Positions 1 through 6,692 of a DNA stretch of 7,973 nt are shown piece by piece (the stretch's first letter is position 1; every line of letters starts with the position of its first letter). Made by a program: the position numbers and the translations under genes. The notes beneath the pieces are model-generated. The model worked only from the letters and a program-made list of their open reading frames with translations. It was not told the origin of the DNA and made no database searches. Where the stretch lies: positions 1 through 7,973 of the forward strand of contig JBKPNX010000211.1 of the NCBI GenBank assembly GCA_046732855.1, written 5' to 3'. This DNA is from JBKPNX01 sp046732855. Lineage in GTDB: Bacteria; Pseudomonadota; Alphaproteobacteria; Geminicoccales; Geminicoccaceae.

Positions 1-2
1 AG

Positions 3-218
3 GATCCGCCGCTTTCGGTGACCCCGCTCGCCGCCAGCGCCGATGAGGGGCTGCCGTTCGCGTTCGACATCGCGGTCGGGGTGCGCAAGCAGGATCGCAC
101 GCTGCGCGACCTGCTCGATGAAGTGATCGCACGCCGCAAAACCGACATCGACCGTATCCTCGCCGAGTATCACGTACCGCGGGTCGCTGGTGCGCCAGCC
201 GCGGGGAGTGACCGGTGA
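3..218 (+). CDS. 3' end of a periplasmic solute-binding-like protein linked to PQQ dehydrogenases (MoxJ/XoxJ-like), partial
   Basis: Only the last 71 codons are present; the reading frame enters from the left edge at base 3 and stops at TGA 216-218. The visible part contains PFAFDIAVGVRKQD, then an amphipathic stretch (LRDLLDEVIARRKTDIDRIL) and a terminal EYHVPRV followed by a low-complexity Ala/Gly tail. This resembles the C-terminal lobe of substrate-binding proteins encoded next to PQQ methanol/alcohol dehydrogenases (MoxJ/XoxJ type). Those proteins are periplasmic and are thought to help the dehydrogenase or its cytochrome mature, not to import a solute. The family call rests on recall of the C-terminal pattern, without alignment. 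The stop overlaps the GTG start of the next gene by four bases, so the two are probably translated together. A generic ABC transporter binding protein is the main alternative. Confidence 0.55.
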   Translation, partial: DPPLSVTPLAASADEGLPFAFDIAVGVRKQDRTLRDLLDEVIARRKTDIDRILAEYHVPRVAGAPAAGSDR

Positions 219-757
219 ACGCGCCTGGGGCGCTCGGGCTGGCGCTGGGCGTGGCGCTCGCGCTCGCGGGCTGCAAGCGCGAGGAGCGCGACTACAGGCC
301 GAACCCGGCAGCGGCGGCGCGCGCCCAGACGATCGCGCTGAGCCCGCTCCAGCCGGGCGGGTCCCACCCGACCCTGGTCGTGCCGAACGAGTACGAAGAG
401 AGCGCGTACGCGGTGTCCGAAGGTCAGCGGCTCTACCGCTGGTACAACTGCAACGGCTGCCATGCCAATGGCGGCGGCGGCAATGGCCCGCCGCTGATGG
501 ACGATCAGTGGATCTACGGCAGCGCACCCGCCAATATCGTCGCGACCATTCTCGAGGGTCGGCCGAACGGCATGCCCGCATTCGGCGGCAAGATCCCCGA
601 CCAGCAGGTGATGCAGATTGCGGCGTATGTCCGTTCCATGAGCGGTCTCCTGGCCAAGGACGTCGCGCCGGGGCGGACCGATCACCTCAGCGCGAAGAAG
701 CCGGAGTCGTCGACCGAACAGCTGACGCCCAAGGCCTCCTCTCCGCCGGCGCAATGA
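215..757 (+). CDS. Lipoprotein c-type cytochrome (single heme)
   Basis: This 180-residue protein has a short hydrophobic leader with a lipobox (LALAGC, modified Cys 20), so the mature protein should be a lipid-anchored periplasmic cytochrome. One heme-attachment motif, CNGCH, lies at residues 79-83. It is followed by a Gly-rich turn (NGGGGNGPPL) and by Met 120 in GMPAFGGKIPD, the likely sixth iron ligand. IAAYVRSMSG is the usual last helix of a class I cytochrome c. The tail after residue 150 is polar and probably disordered. The GTG start is supported by GGGGAG at 203-208, six bases upstream, and by the four-base overlap with the previous stop. Position between a PQQ-dehydrogenase accessory gene and an oxidase suggests an electron carrier joining them; that role is inferred. 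Confidence 0.85.
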   Translation: MNAPGALGLALGVALALAGCKREERDYRPNPAAAARAQTIALSPLQPGGSHPTLVVPNEYEESAYAVSEGQRLYRWYNCNGCHANGGGGNGPPLMDDQWIYGSAPANIVATILEGRPNGMPAFGGKIPDQQVMQIAAYVRSMSGLLAKDVAPGRTDHLSAKKPESSTEQLTPKASSPPAQ

Positions 758-761
758 CCGC

Positions 762-1787
762 ATGAGCAGGCTGCCCCGATCAATTGTCCGTCTGCTGCCA
801 CTAGCCGGTTGTTCGCTGTCAGCCTGCGGCGGCAATCAGTCCGCGCTCGATCCGGCCGGTCCCGGCGCGGCGCGGATCGGCGACATCTGGTGGCTGATGC
901 TGGTCGTCTCTGCGGCGGTGTTCGGCCTGGTGATGCTGATGCTGCTGTGGGCGATCGCCCATCGCCGGCCTAGGACTGAGCCGACCTCCGGGGCGGCGCG
1001 ACCCGACCCGCGGCGTGATCGCACCCTGACACGGGCGGTGGGCGCGGCGGTTGCCGGGACGGCCGCGATCGTGTTCCTGTTCGTGCTCGCGAGCTACTGG
1101 GTCGGGCGCGCTCTGGTCGTGCAACCGGTTGTGGCGCTCAACATCGATGTCACTGGGCAGCGCTGGTGGTGGGACGTGCGCTACCGCGACCCGCTGCCGA
1201 GCCGCGAGTTCTCGACCCCGAATGAGATCCACATCCCGGTCGGCCGCCCGGTCCTGTTGACCCTGCGCTCGACCGACGTGATCCACAGCTTCTGGGTGCC
1301 GAACCTGCAGGGCAAGAAGGACCTGATCCCCGGGCAGATCAATACGCTCTGGCTCCAGGCCGACCGTCCGGGGGTGTTTCGCGGCCAGTGCGCCGAGTTC
1401 TGCGGCTTGCAGCACGCGCACATGGCGCTCGACGTGGTGGCCGAACCGGAGGACGAGTTCGCGCGCTGGCAGGCGCAGCAGCGTCAGCCCGCGCCAGAGC
1501 CGACGACGGACGAGCAGAGGAAGGGGCGGGATGTTTTCATGACGAGGTCGTGCGTGCTCTGTCATGCGATTGCGGGCACCAGCGCGGCCGCCATCATGGG
1601 GCCAAATCTGACCCATGTCGCGAGCCGCCTCAGCCTCGCGGCCGGCACCCTGCCCAACACCCGCGGGCACCTCGCCGGCTGGATCGTCGACCCGCAGCTG
1701 CGCAAGCCGGGCAACAGCATGCCGCCCAACCCTCTCCCGGGCGACCAGCTCCAGGCGCTGCTCAGCTACCTCGAAACCTTGCGCTAG
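762..1787 (+). CDS. ctaC: Cytochrome c oxidase subunit II fused to a C-terminal cytochrome c domain (caa3 type)
   Basis: This 341-residue protein takes electrons from cytochrome c and passes them through CuA to subunit I. The N-terminus is a lipoprotein-type signal (LSAC, Cys 22 the likely lipidated residue; Cys 17 is an alternative). Two membrane helices lie at about 42-66 and 95-118. The aromatic GQRWWWDVRY segment is at 132-141. The CuA ligands are complete: His 175 in IHSFWVP, Cys 210, Glu 212, Cys 214, His 218 and Met 221 in QCAEFCGLQHAHM. After a Pro/Gln-rich linker (about 240-252) comes a heme-c domain with CVLCH at 264-268 and Met 320 as probable sixth ligand. That fusion defines the caa3 subtype. 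ATG 762 follows the previous stop by four bases and has no strong Shine-Dalgarno, so translation may be coupled. The synonym coxB/coxM is used in other species. Confidence 0.95.
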   Translation: MSRLPRSIVRLLPLAGCSLSACGGNQSALDPAGPGAARIGDIWWLMLVVSAAVFGLVMLMLLWAIAHRRPRTEPTSGAARPDPRRDRTLTRAVGAAVAGTAAIVFLFVLASYWVGRALVVQPVVALNIDVTGQRWWWDVRYRDPLPSREFSTPNEIHIPVGRPVLLTLRSTDVIHSFWVPNLQGKKDLIPGQINTLWLQADRPGVFRGQCAEFCGLQHAHMALDVVAEPEDEFARWQAQQRQPAPEPTTDEQRKGRDVFMTRSCVLCHAIAGTSAAAIMGPNLTHVASRLSLAAGTLPNTRGHLAGWIVDPQLRKPGNSMPPNPLPGDQLQALLSYLETLR

Positions 1788-1797
1788 GCCCGTTCTC

Positions 1798-3708
1798 ATG
1801 GCGCAGCCAGCAGCAACAATGCCGGAACTGAGGGCCGAGCGGGCTCGTCTGGAGCAGACCTGGGCGGTGCCACGCGGCGTGGTCGGCTGGCTCAGCGCCG
1901 CGGATCACAAGTCGATCGGCAGACGCTTCATCGTCACCACCTTCGCCTTCTTTCTGCTCGGCGGCGTTCTGGCTGCGTTAATGCGGATTCAGCTCGCCCG
2001 ACCCGAGAACACCTTCGTCGACCCCGACTTCTACAACCAGCTGTTCAGCTTGCACGGCACGACCATGATGTTCCTGTTCGCCGTGCCGATCATGGAGGCC
2101 ATGGCGATTTATCTCGTGCCGCTGATGATCGGGACGCGCGAGATCGCCTTTCCGCGTCTCGCCGCCTTCAATTACTGGATATTCCTGTTCGGCGGCGCGA
2201 TGATCTACATTGCCTTTATTTTGAACATCGGCCCCGACGCCGGCTGGTTCAGCTATGTTCCTCTCGCGGGGCCACAGTACGCGCCGGGCAAGCGCATCGA
2301 CATGTGGGCGCAGATGATCACCTTTACGGAGGTTTCGGCGCTCGGCGTGGCGGTGCAGCTGATCGTCACGATCCTCAAGCAGCGCGCCCCCGGCATGGCG
2401 CTGAACCGCATGCCGCTCCTGGCCTGGGCGACCCTCGTGACCTCCTTCATGACCGTGTTCGCCATGCCCGCGGTCATGCTCGCCAGCAGCTTCCTGATCA
2501 TGGACCGGTTGATCGGCACGCATTTCTTCAATCCCGCCGAGGGCGGCGACGCCCTGCTCTGGCAACACCTGTTCTGGTTCTTCGGCCATCCGGAGGTCTA
2601 CATCATCTTCGTGCCGGCGCTCGGGTTCGTGTCCGAGATCGTCGCGACCTTCGCGCGCCGGCCGGTGTTCGGCTACACGGCGGTGGTGCTCTCGCTGATC
2701 GCGACCGGCTTCCTCTCGTTCGGCCTCTGGGTCCACCACATGTTCGTCACGGGCCTGCCGCAGCTCGGCGCGAGCTTTTTCACCGCCGCGAGCATGCTGA
2801 TCGCGATCCCGAGCGGCACCCAGATCTTCTGTTGGCTCGCGACGCTCTGGGACGGCCGGCCGCAGTTCAAGACGCCCCTTTTGTTCGTGATCGGCTTCTT
2901 CTTCATCTTCGTCCTCGGCGGCCTGAGCGGCCTGATGGTCGCATCCGTGCCGCTCGATACTCAGGTGCACGACACCTATTTCGTGGTGGCCCATCTCCAT
3001 TACGTGCTGATCGGCGGCGGCGTGTTCCCGCTGTTCGGCGCGTTCTACTACTGGTTCCCCAAGATCACCGGGCGGATGCTCGACGAGCGCGCCGGCCGGT
3101 GGAACTTCTGGCTGTTTTTTGTCGGCTTCAATTTGACTTTCTTCCCGATGCATCAGCTCGGGCTGATCGGCATGCCGCGCCGCGTCTACACCTATCCGGA
3201 CGGGCTCGGCTGGAACGAGCTCAATCTGCTTGCCAGCATCGGCGCCGCGCTGATCGCGGCGAGCGTCGCCCTGTTCGTCGCCAATGTGCTCTGGAGCCGT
3301 CGGCACGGGCAGATCGCCGGCGATGATCCCTGGCACGCCGGCACGCTCGAGTGGGCGACAACCTCGCCGCCGCAGCCGTGGAATTTCCAGGAGATTCCCG
3401 TGGTCGCCGACCGCGCGCCCCTATGGGAGGAGCCGACGCCGCGCCAGGTCGTGACCGGGCTGCGCAGCGACCGCCGCGAGCTGCTGATCACCGGTGCGGT
3501 CGACGCCGAGCCCGATCACCGCAACGAGCTGCCGTCGACGTCGATCTGGCCACTCCTGACCGCGCTCGCGACCACCGGCCTGTTCATCGGATCGATCTTC
3601 ACGCCATGGGCGGTGCCGGTCGGCGCGCTGCCGCTGTTCGTGACGTTGGTCGGCTGGTTCTGGCCCAAGAGCGAAGAGGCCTCCCAGCCGCTGCCGAGCC
3701 CGTCATGA
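1798..3708 (+). CDS. ctaD: Cytochrome c oxidase subunit I (heme-copper catalytic subunit)
   Basis: This is the catalytic subunit of 636 residues, reducing O2 to water and normally pumping protons. Ligands can be read directly: His 86 (heme a), His 264 with Tyr 268 in HPEVY (CuB and the cross-linked Tyr), His 313/His 314 in WVHHMF (CuB), His 399 (heme a3) and His 401 (heme a) in VVAHLHYVL, and His 391/Asp 392 near the Mg site. Glu 266 in HPEVY marks the A1-like D-channel end. About 12 core helices are followed by a soluble loop (about 500-565) and two extra C-terminal helices ending in WFWPKS. Against the Rhodobacter enzyme, the K-channel Lys is Gln 342 (GTQIF), the D-channel Asp is Glu 115 and the D-channel Asn positions are Ile 104 and Ala 122. 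The frame is open upstream, but ATG 1798, just after the subunit II stop, fits the family N-terminus; ATG 1819 is a second choice. Confidence 0.96.
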   Translation: MAQPAATMPELRAERARLEQTWAVPRGVVGWLSAADHKSIGRRFIVTTFAFFLLGGVLAALMRIQLARPENTFVDPDFYNQLFSLHGTTMMFLFAVPIMEAMAIYLVPLMIGTREIAFPRLAAFNYWIFLFGGAMIYIAFILNIGPDAGWFSYVPLAGPQYAPGKRIDMWAQMITFTEVSALGVAVQLIVTILKQRAPGMALNRMPLLAWATLVTSFMTVFAMPAVMLASSFLIMDRLIGTHFFNPAEGGDALLWQHLFWFFGHPEVYIIFVPALGFVSEIVATFARRPVFGYTAVVLSLIATGFLSFGLWVHHMFVTGLPQLGASFFTAASMLIAIPSGTQIFCWLATLWDGRPQFKTPLLFVIGFFFIFVLGGLSGLMVASVPLDTQVHDTYFVVAHLHYVLIGGGVFPLFGAFYYWFPKITGRMLDERAGRWNFWLFFVGFNLTFFPMHQLGLIGMPRRVYTYPDGLGWNELNLLASIGAALIAASVALFVANVLWSRRHGQIAGDDPWHAGTLEWATTSPPQPWNFQEIPVVADRAPLWEEPTPRQVVTGLRSDRRELLITGAVDAEPDHRNELPSTSIWPLLTALATTGLFIGSIFTPWAVPVGALPLFVTLVGWFWPKSEEASQPLPSPS

Positions 3709-4310
3709 GCGCGCAAGCGGAGCGCATCGACGTATCCGATCTGCCGGAGTACGCGTTCGGCCATCGCAGCACGCTGTGGTGGGGTACCGCCGGCTTCATC
3801 GTGATCGAGGCGACCGCGTTCGCGCTCGCGCTGTTCGCCTATTTCTATCTGCGCAGCAAGCTGCCCGAATGGCCGCCGGGGGTGGCGCCGCCGGATCTGC
3901 TGTGGGGCACGCTGAACACCCTGATCCTGCTCGCCAGCACGTTGCCCAATCAATGGGCGAAGAATGCCGCGGAGGCGGAGCGGCTCGGCCCGGTCCGGCT
4001 CTGGCTGGTGGTCGCGATGGCCTTCGGCGTCACGTTCCTGGTCGTGCGCGGCTTCGAGCTCGCCGCTTTGAACGTCGCCTGGGACACCAACGCATACGGC
4101 TCGATCGTCTGGGCGATCATGGGCCTGCACACGACCCATCTGCTCACCGACGTGGTCGATACCGGCGTGCTCACGGCGCTCATGTTCACCCGTCACGCGC
4201 ACGGGCGGCGCTTCGTCGACGTCAGCGAGAATGCGTTCTACTGGTACTTCGTCGTGCTGGTCTGGCTGCCGCTCTATGCGGTGATCTACTGGGTTCCCCG
4301 GCTGCATTGA
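3705..4310 (+). CDS. ctaE: Cytochrome c oxidase subunit III, short five-helix form
   Basis: This 201-residue membrane protein is the third core subunit, which stabilises subunit I. The N-terminus is polar, then about five helices are visible at roughly 24-49, 66-82, 99-117, 133-161 and 177-197. Family-typical features are an acidic residue in the first helix (FIVIEATAF, Glu 35), RGFE at 115-118, a His-containing helix (LHTTHLLTD) and the closing helix SENAFYWYFVVLVWLPLY. It lacks the first two helices of seven-helix mitochondrial-type subunit III, as is common in caa3 and quinol oxidases. ATG 3705 overlaps the subunit I stop (ATGA), indicating coupled translation and an expected 1:1 ratio. 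The frame is open further upstream, but that part lies inside subunit I and is a shadow. Confidence 0.93.
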   Translation: MSAQAERIDVSDLPEYAFGHRSTLWWGTAGFIVIEATAFALALFAYFYLRSKLPEWPPGVAPPDLLWGTLNTLILLASTLPNQWAKNAAEAERLGPVRLWLVVAMAFGVTFLVVRGFELAALNVAWDTNAYGSIVWAIMGLHTTHLLTDVVDTGVLTALMFTRHAHGRRFVDVSENAFYWYFVVLVWLPLYAVIYWVPRLH

Positions 4311-4320
4311 GTCGCCTGTC

Positions 4321-4695
4321 ATGAACGACCGACTCGCGGGACCTTCGCCCTCGACCGGCGACATCGTCACCTGGACGGCCGTGTTCAGCGGCCCGCTCGC
4401 CTGGTTCGCGAGCCAGCAGGCGAGCTACGCGCTGGTGCCGTGGGCGTGCCACGGCGGGACGCTGCTCGCGATCCACCTGGTCAACGTCGCCGCATTGCTG
4501 CTGGTCGCGGTCGGCGGCGCAACGGCTTGGCGGGAGTGGCGCCGCACCGGCCGCGCGGTCTCGGACGAGGCCGCCCCGCCTCTGGGCCGCGCCCGCTTTC
4601 TCGCGCTGACGGGCCTCTGCTTGTGCTGCCTGTTCGCCGGCGTGATCGTAGCCCAGGCGATCGGCGTCTTCTTTTTCGGGCCGTGCCAGCGATGA
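4321..4695 (+). CDS. Small three-helix membrane protein of the oxidase operon, function unknown
   Basis: I do not recognise a named family for this 124-residue protein. It has three likely membrane helices, at about 18-40, 46-68 and 93-118, with a charged loop (WREWRRTG) between the second and third. Notable residues are GPLAWFASQQ at the start of helix 1, Trp and Cys in PWACHGG, the run GLCLCC in helix 3 and a terminal PCQR. The Cys content is high for such a small protein. It begins ten bases after the subunit III stop and its own stop overlaps the CtaG start as ATGA, so it is clearly part of the operon. It occupies the place where many oxidase operons carry a small subunit IV or a second subunit III-like protein. 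An accessory subunit or assembly factor is possible but inferred only from position. Confidence 0.8.
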   Translation: MNDRLAGPSPSTGDIVTWTAVFSGPLAWFASQQASYALVPWACHGGTLLAIHLVNVAALLLVAVGGATAWREWRRTGRAVSDEAAPPLGRARFLALTGLCLCCLFAGVIVAQAIGVFFFGPCQR

Positions 4696-5615
4696 GCGGG
4701 GCACGAGCGCTGGTCCCGTGCGCTCTGCTCGCGGCGCTCGCGCCCTCGGCAGGGGCTCTCGCCCACGGGGTTGAAGCGACGGCGGGGTCCGGCGCGGGTT
4801 GGCCGATCGCAGTCGCCGTGCCGCTCTTGGTCGCAAGCGGCCTCTATTGCCGCGGGCTGTATCGTGCCTGGCGCCGGGCGGGTCCTGGGCGCGGCGTGCG
4901 CCGGAGCGAAGCGCTCGCGTTCGGCGCCGGCCTTGCGGTCCTCGTCGGCATGGTCGCCCTCCCCTTGCACGCGCTGGGCCGGCTGCATTTCGCGCCGCAC
5001 ATGCTCGAGCACGGGCTTTTGACGATGGTCGCGGCGCCGCTGCTGGCCGCCGGCCGGCCGGGCGTGCCCTACCTCCTCGGCCTGCCGTGGTCCTGGCGCG
5101 CCAGCCTCGGCCGTTTGCTCGCGAACGAGCGCCTGCGACGGTTCTGGCGCAGGCTCGTCCATCCCGGCGCGGCCTGGGCGCTGCATGGGAGCGCGCTCTG
5201 GCTCTGGCACGCGCCGGCGCTGTTCGAGGCTGCGCTGGAAAGCGAGGCGGTGCACTACCTGCAGCACCTCACTTTGCTGCTCACCGCGCTCCTGTTCTGG
5301 ACCTCGCTGCTGCCGCGCCGCGCCGACGCCAAAACGCGGATCGTGGCGGTGTTCTCGCTGTTCACGACCTCGATCCACGCCACCCTGCTCGGTGCGCTTC
5401 TGACCTTGTCGCCGACCGTCTGGTACGCGAGTTACGCGGCTGCCGAAGGGTCGGGCAACCTGTCGGCGCTCGAGGATCAGCAGCTCGCAGGGCTGATCAT
5501 GTGGGTGCCGTTCGGCGTCGTTTACCTGGTCGCCGCGCTCGCTTTGCTCGGCGCGCTGCTGCGCGAGGACAGGCCGCCAAAGCGTGGGCGAGGGTTGCTG
5601 GCTGCGGCGGGCTAG
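4692..5615 (+). CDS. ctaG: Cytochrome c oxidase assembly factor, caa3 CtaG family
   Basis: This 307-residue polytopic protein belongs to the membrane CtaG family needed for caa3 oxidase formation in Bacillus. It is unrelated to the Cox11-type copper chaperone that is also called CtaG. A leader (about 1-24, ending GALAHG) is followed by about seven helices. Conserved His-rich segments are seen: HMLEHGLLTM (His 103, His 107), HPGAAW with LWLWHAP (His 173), VHYLQHLTLLL (His 188, His 192) and SIHATLLG. The late LEDQQLAGLIMWVPFG block is typical of the family. The His residues could bind copper or heme during CuB site assembly; that is inference. ATG 4692 overlaps the preceding stop. Placement directly after the structural genes matches caa3 operons elsewhere. 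Confidence 0.92.
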   Translation: MSGARALVPCALLAALAPSAGALAHGVEATAGSGAGWPIAVAVPLLVASGLYCRGLYRAWRRAGPGRGVRRSEALAFGAGLAVLVGMVALPLHALGRLHFAPHMLEHGLLTMVAAPLLAAGRPGVPYLLGLPWSWRASLGRLLANERLRRFWRRLVHPGAAWALHGSALWLWHAPALFEAALESEAVHYLQHLTLLLTALLFWTSLLPRRADAKTRIVAVFSLFTTSIHATLLGALLTLSPTVWYASYAAAEGSGNLSALEDQQLAGLIMWVPFGVVYLVAALALLGALLREDRPPKRGRGLLAAAG

Positions 5616-5623
5616 GTGAGCGG

Positions 5624-6028
5624 ATGCCGCGCGGGGTGGTTCTGCTCGCCAGCCTTCTGCTGCTGACGTTGATCGGCATTGCAGCCGTGGCGGGGCTGCT
5701 TCGCTCGAACGCGTCGGATCCCACGCGCACGCTCGCGGTCACGACCGGCGGTGACCCGGTGCGCGGCAAGGAGACGATCCGGCAGAACGGCTGCCCGATT
5801 TGCCACACCATCCGCGGCATCGCGGACGCGAACGGGCGCATCGGTCCGCCGCTCGAGCACTTGGCCGACCGCGTCTACATTGCCGGCGTGCTGCCGAACA
5901 CGCCCGACAACCTCGTGGCCTGGATCAGAGACTCGCCCGGGATCGATCCCCTGACCGCGATGCCGGCGAGCGGCCTTAGCGAACCCGAGGCCCGGGACGT
6001 CGCGGCCTATCTGTACGCTTTGGACTGA
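5624..6028 (+). CDS. Membrane-anchored cytochrome c (single heme)
   Basis: This 134-residue protein has an N-terminal hydrophobic helix (about 4-26) without an obvious cleavage site or lipobox, so it is probably a membrane-tethered periplasmic cytochrome. The heme motif CPICH is at 57-61 and Met 113 in TAMPASG is the likely sixth ligand. The core GVLPNTPDNLVAWIRD closely parallels the segment in the heme domain of subunit II (GTLPNTRGHLAGWIVD), so the two look paralogous. AGGTGAG at 5614-5620 precedes ATG 5624 by only about three bases, which is short but usable. It is the last gene of the oxidase operon. It may feed electrons to the subunit II heme or act as an alternative donor. The frame after its stop remains open but shows no start or family features. 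Confidence 0.9.
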   Translation: MPRGVVLLASLLLLTLIGIAAVAGLLRSNASDPTRTLAVTTGGDPVRGKETIRQNGCPICHTIRGIADANGRIGPPLEHLADRVYIAGVLPNTPDNLVAWIRDSPGIDPLTAMPASGLSEPEARDVAAYLYALD

Positions 6029-6048
6029 ACTGCTCGCAGGTCGCTCGC

Positions 6049-6081
6049 AACGGCCGAAAAATGGCTGAACTCCGCCGTTTT
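6049..6081 (+). terminator. Weak candidate terminator of the oxidase operon
   Basis: AACGGC (6049-6054) can pair with GCCGTT (6074-6079), and a T4 tract occupies 6078-6081. It starts 20 bases after the last cytochrome stop. The loop is long (19 bases) and the T-run short and partly inside the stem, so a Rho-dependent end is equally possible. Confidence 0.25.
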
Positions 6082-6091
6082 CTGCGAAAGC

Positions 6092-6144
6092 GTTCCAACT
6101 CGCTCCCGTGAACATCTTGCGGCCATAGCCGCCTTAGTTGGAAC
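6092..6144. repeat. 9-bp inverted repeat enclosing a smaller hairpin
   Basis: GTTCCAACT at 6092-6100 is the exact reverse complement of AGTTGGAAC at 6136-6144. Inside it, GCGGC (6119-6123) pairs with GCCGC (6128-6132) around a four-base loop. The arms loosely resemble integron attC core ends, but the last base of the GTTRRRY pattern does not fit. Confidence 0.6.
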
Positions 6145-6169
6145 CGATCCGCACCATCAGAACGGATCG
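6145..6169. repeat. 7-bp inverted repeat
   Basis: CGATCCG (6145-6151) and CGGATCG (6163-6169) are separated by 11 bases. The hairpin begins at the very next base after the preceding inverted repeat, so the two helices could stack. Confidence 0.55.
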
Positions 6170-6184
6170 CGAACGCAACATCCC

Positions 6185-6208
6185 GCACCTTCCGAAGGTG
6201 CTTCGGAA
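6185..6208. repeat. Two overlapping, mutually exclusive hairpins
   Basis: GCACCTT (6185-6191) pairs with AAGGTGC (6195-6201) around CCG. TTCCGAAG (6190-6197) pairs with CTTCGGAA (6201-6208) around GTG. The two stems share bases 6190-6201 and cannot form together. No T-run follows either one. Confidence 0.6.
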
Positions 6209-6252
6209 AGTGACATCTCACAGTGTGATGGAGGGTGCTTCAGAAACGGACA
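6197..6252. repeat. Imperfect 19-bp direct repeat, period 37
   Basis: Bases 6197-6215 (GGTGCTTCGGAAAGTGACA) and 6234-6252 (GGTGCTTCAGAAACGGACA) match at 16 of 19 positions. The interval holds a small TCACA-G-TGTGA inverted repeat at 6218-6228. With only two copies this is not a CRISPR array. Confidence 0.45.
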
Positions 6253-6285
6253 CCGCCCGGTGAGCTTGGTCTCGGACCCGGGCGG
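6253..6285. repeat. 8-bp GC-rich inverted repeat
   Basis: CCGCCCGG (6253-6260) and CCGGGCGG (6278-6285) are perfect reverse complements with a 17-base loop. The right arm directly touches the long inverted repeat that begins at 6286. Confidence 0.55.
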
Positions 6286-6365
6286 CGCTGGACGACACAA
6301 CGGTAACAGGGCAAGGCTGTATGTAGGCCGCGCCGTGTACCAAAGCAAGACCGTTGTGTCCAGCG
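6286..6365. repeat. Long inverted repeat, 16 bp paired plus a three-base bulge
   Basis: The left arm 6286-6304 (CGCTGGACGACACAACGGT) matches the reverse complement of the right arm 6350-6365 (ACCGTTGTGTCCAGCG) at every base except for an extra GAC in the left arm. The spacer is 45 bases. Such a stem is very unlikely by chance at this spacing. A hairpin in RNA, or ends of a small mobile unit, would explain it; no flanking target duplication was seen. Confidence 0.7.
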
Positions 6366-6616
6366 TGATGCGAGACCAGCGCATGGGCAAACTGCGCGGG
6401 TAGCGGCTCGGCAGACTTTCCACGTCGGCAACAGCACGGGCAACCTTGCTACGCCGATGATCCCTGATGCCAAGCCCATCCAATCGGCCCATTCAGCGCG
6501 GGCAACGCTGTGCCCATTGCGACCCGCGACCAATGGCGGATCGGACCGACCATCCGATCTGGAGGGCCTCCAAGGGCCGTTGAACCGCCGCGTGGGTGAT
6601 TGAGGCGGGCGAAGGC

Positions 6617-6643
6617 TGAGAGCAGGGCCAGGAAATGCTCTCA
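6617..6643. repeat. 8-bp inverted repeat with 11-base loop
   Basis: TGAGAGCA (6617-6624) and TGCTCTCA (6636-6643) are perfect reverse complements. No T-run follows, so this is not a standard terminator. A further 6-bp hairpin (AAGGCG/CGCCTT, 6671-6688) lies 27 bases downstream. Confidence 0.55.
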
Positions 6644-6692
6644 AGACGGACACGCGACCACACCGCGTTGAAGGCGCTAACCCGCCTTGGCT

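Noticed and set aside
1978..3336. A very long minus-strand open frame (452 codons) opposite subunit I
   Set aside because: It is antisense to a certain gene and has the Glu/His/Arg-rich composition expected from the reverse strand of high-GC membrane protein genes.
6092..6144. Possible integron attC site
   Set aside because: The arms end in TTCCAAC and GTTGGAA, which miss the first and last positions of the RYYYAAC/GTTRRRY cores, inner L sites are not apparent, and no integrase or cassette array is present.
6223..6227. GTGTG as a possible group II intron 5' end
   Set aside because: No domain V-like hairpin with the AGC triad was found downstream on either strand, and there is no reverse transcriptase gene.
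6029..6412. A stop-free + strand stretch directly after the last cytochrome gene, in the same frame, about 127 codons, containing IAALVGTDPHHQNGS
   Set aside because: It has no start codon near its beginning, its codon use differs from the operon, and it runs through strong inverted repeats. The faint likeness of IAALVG to IS110-type transposase ends does not continue in the following residues.
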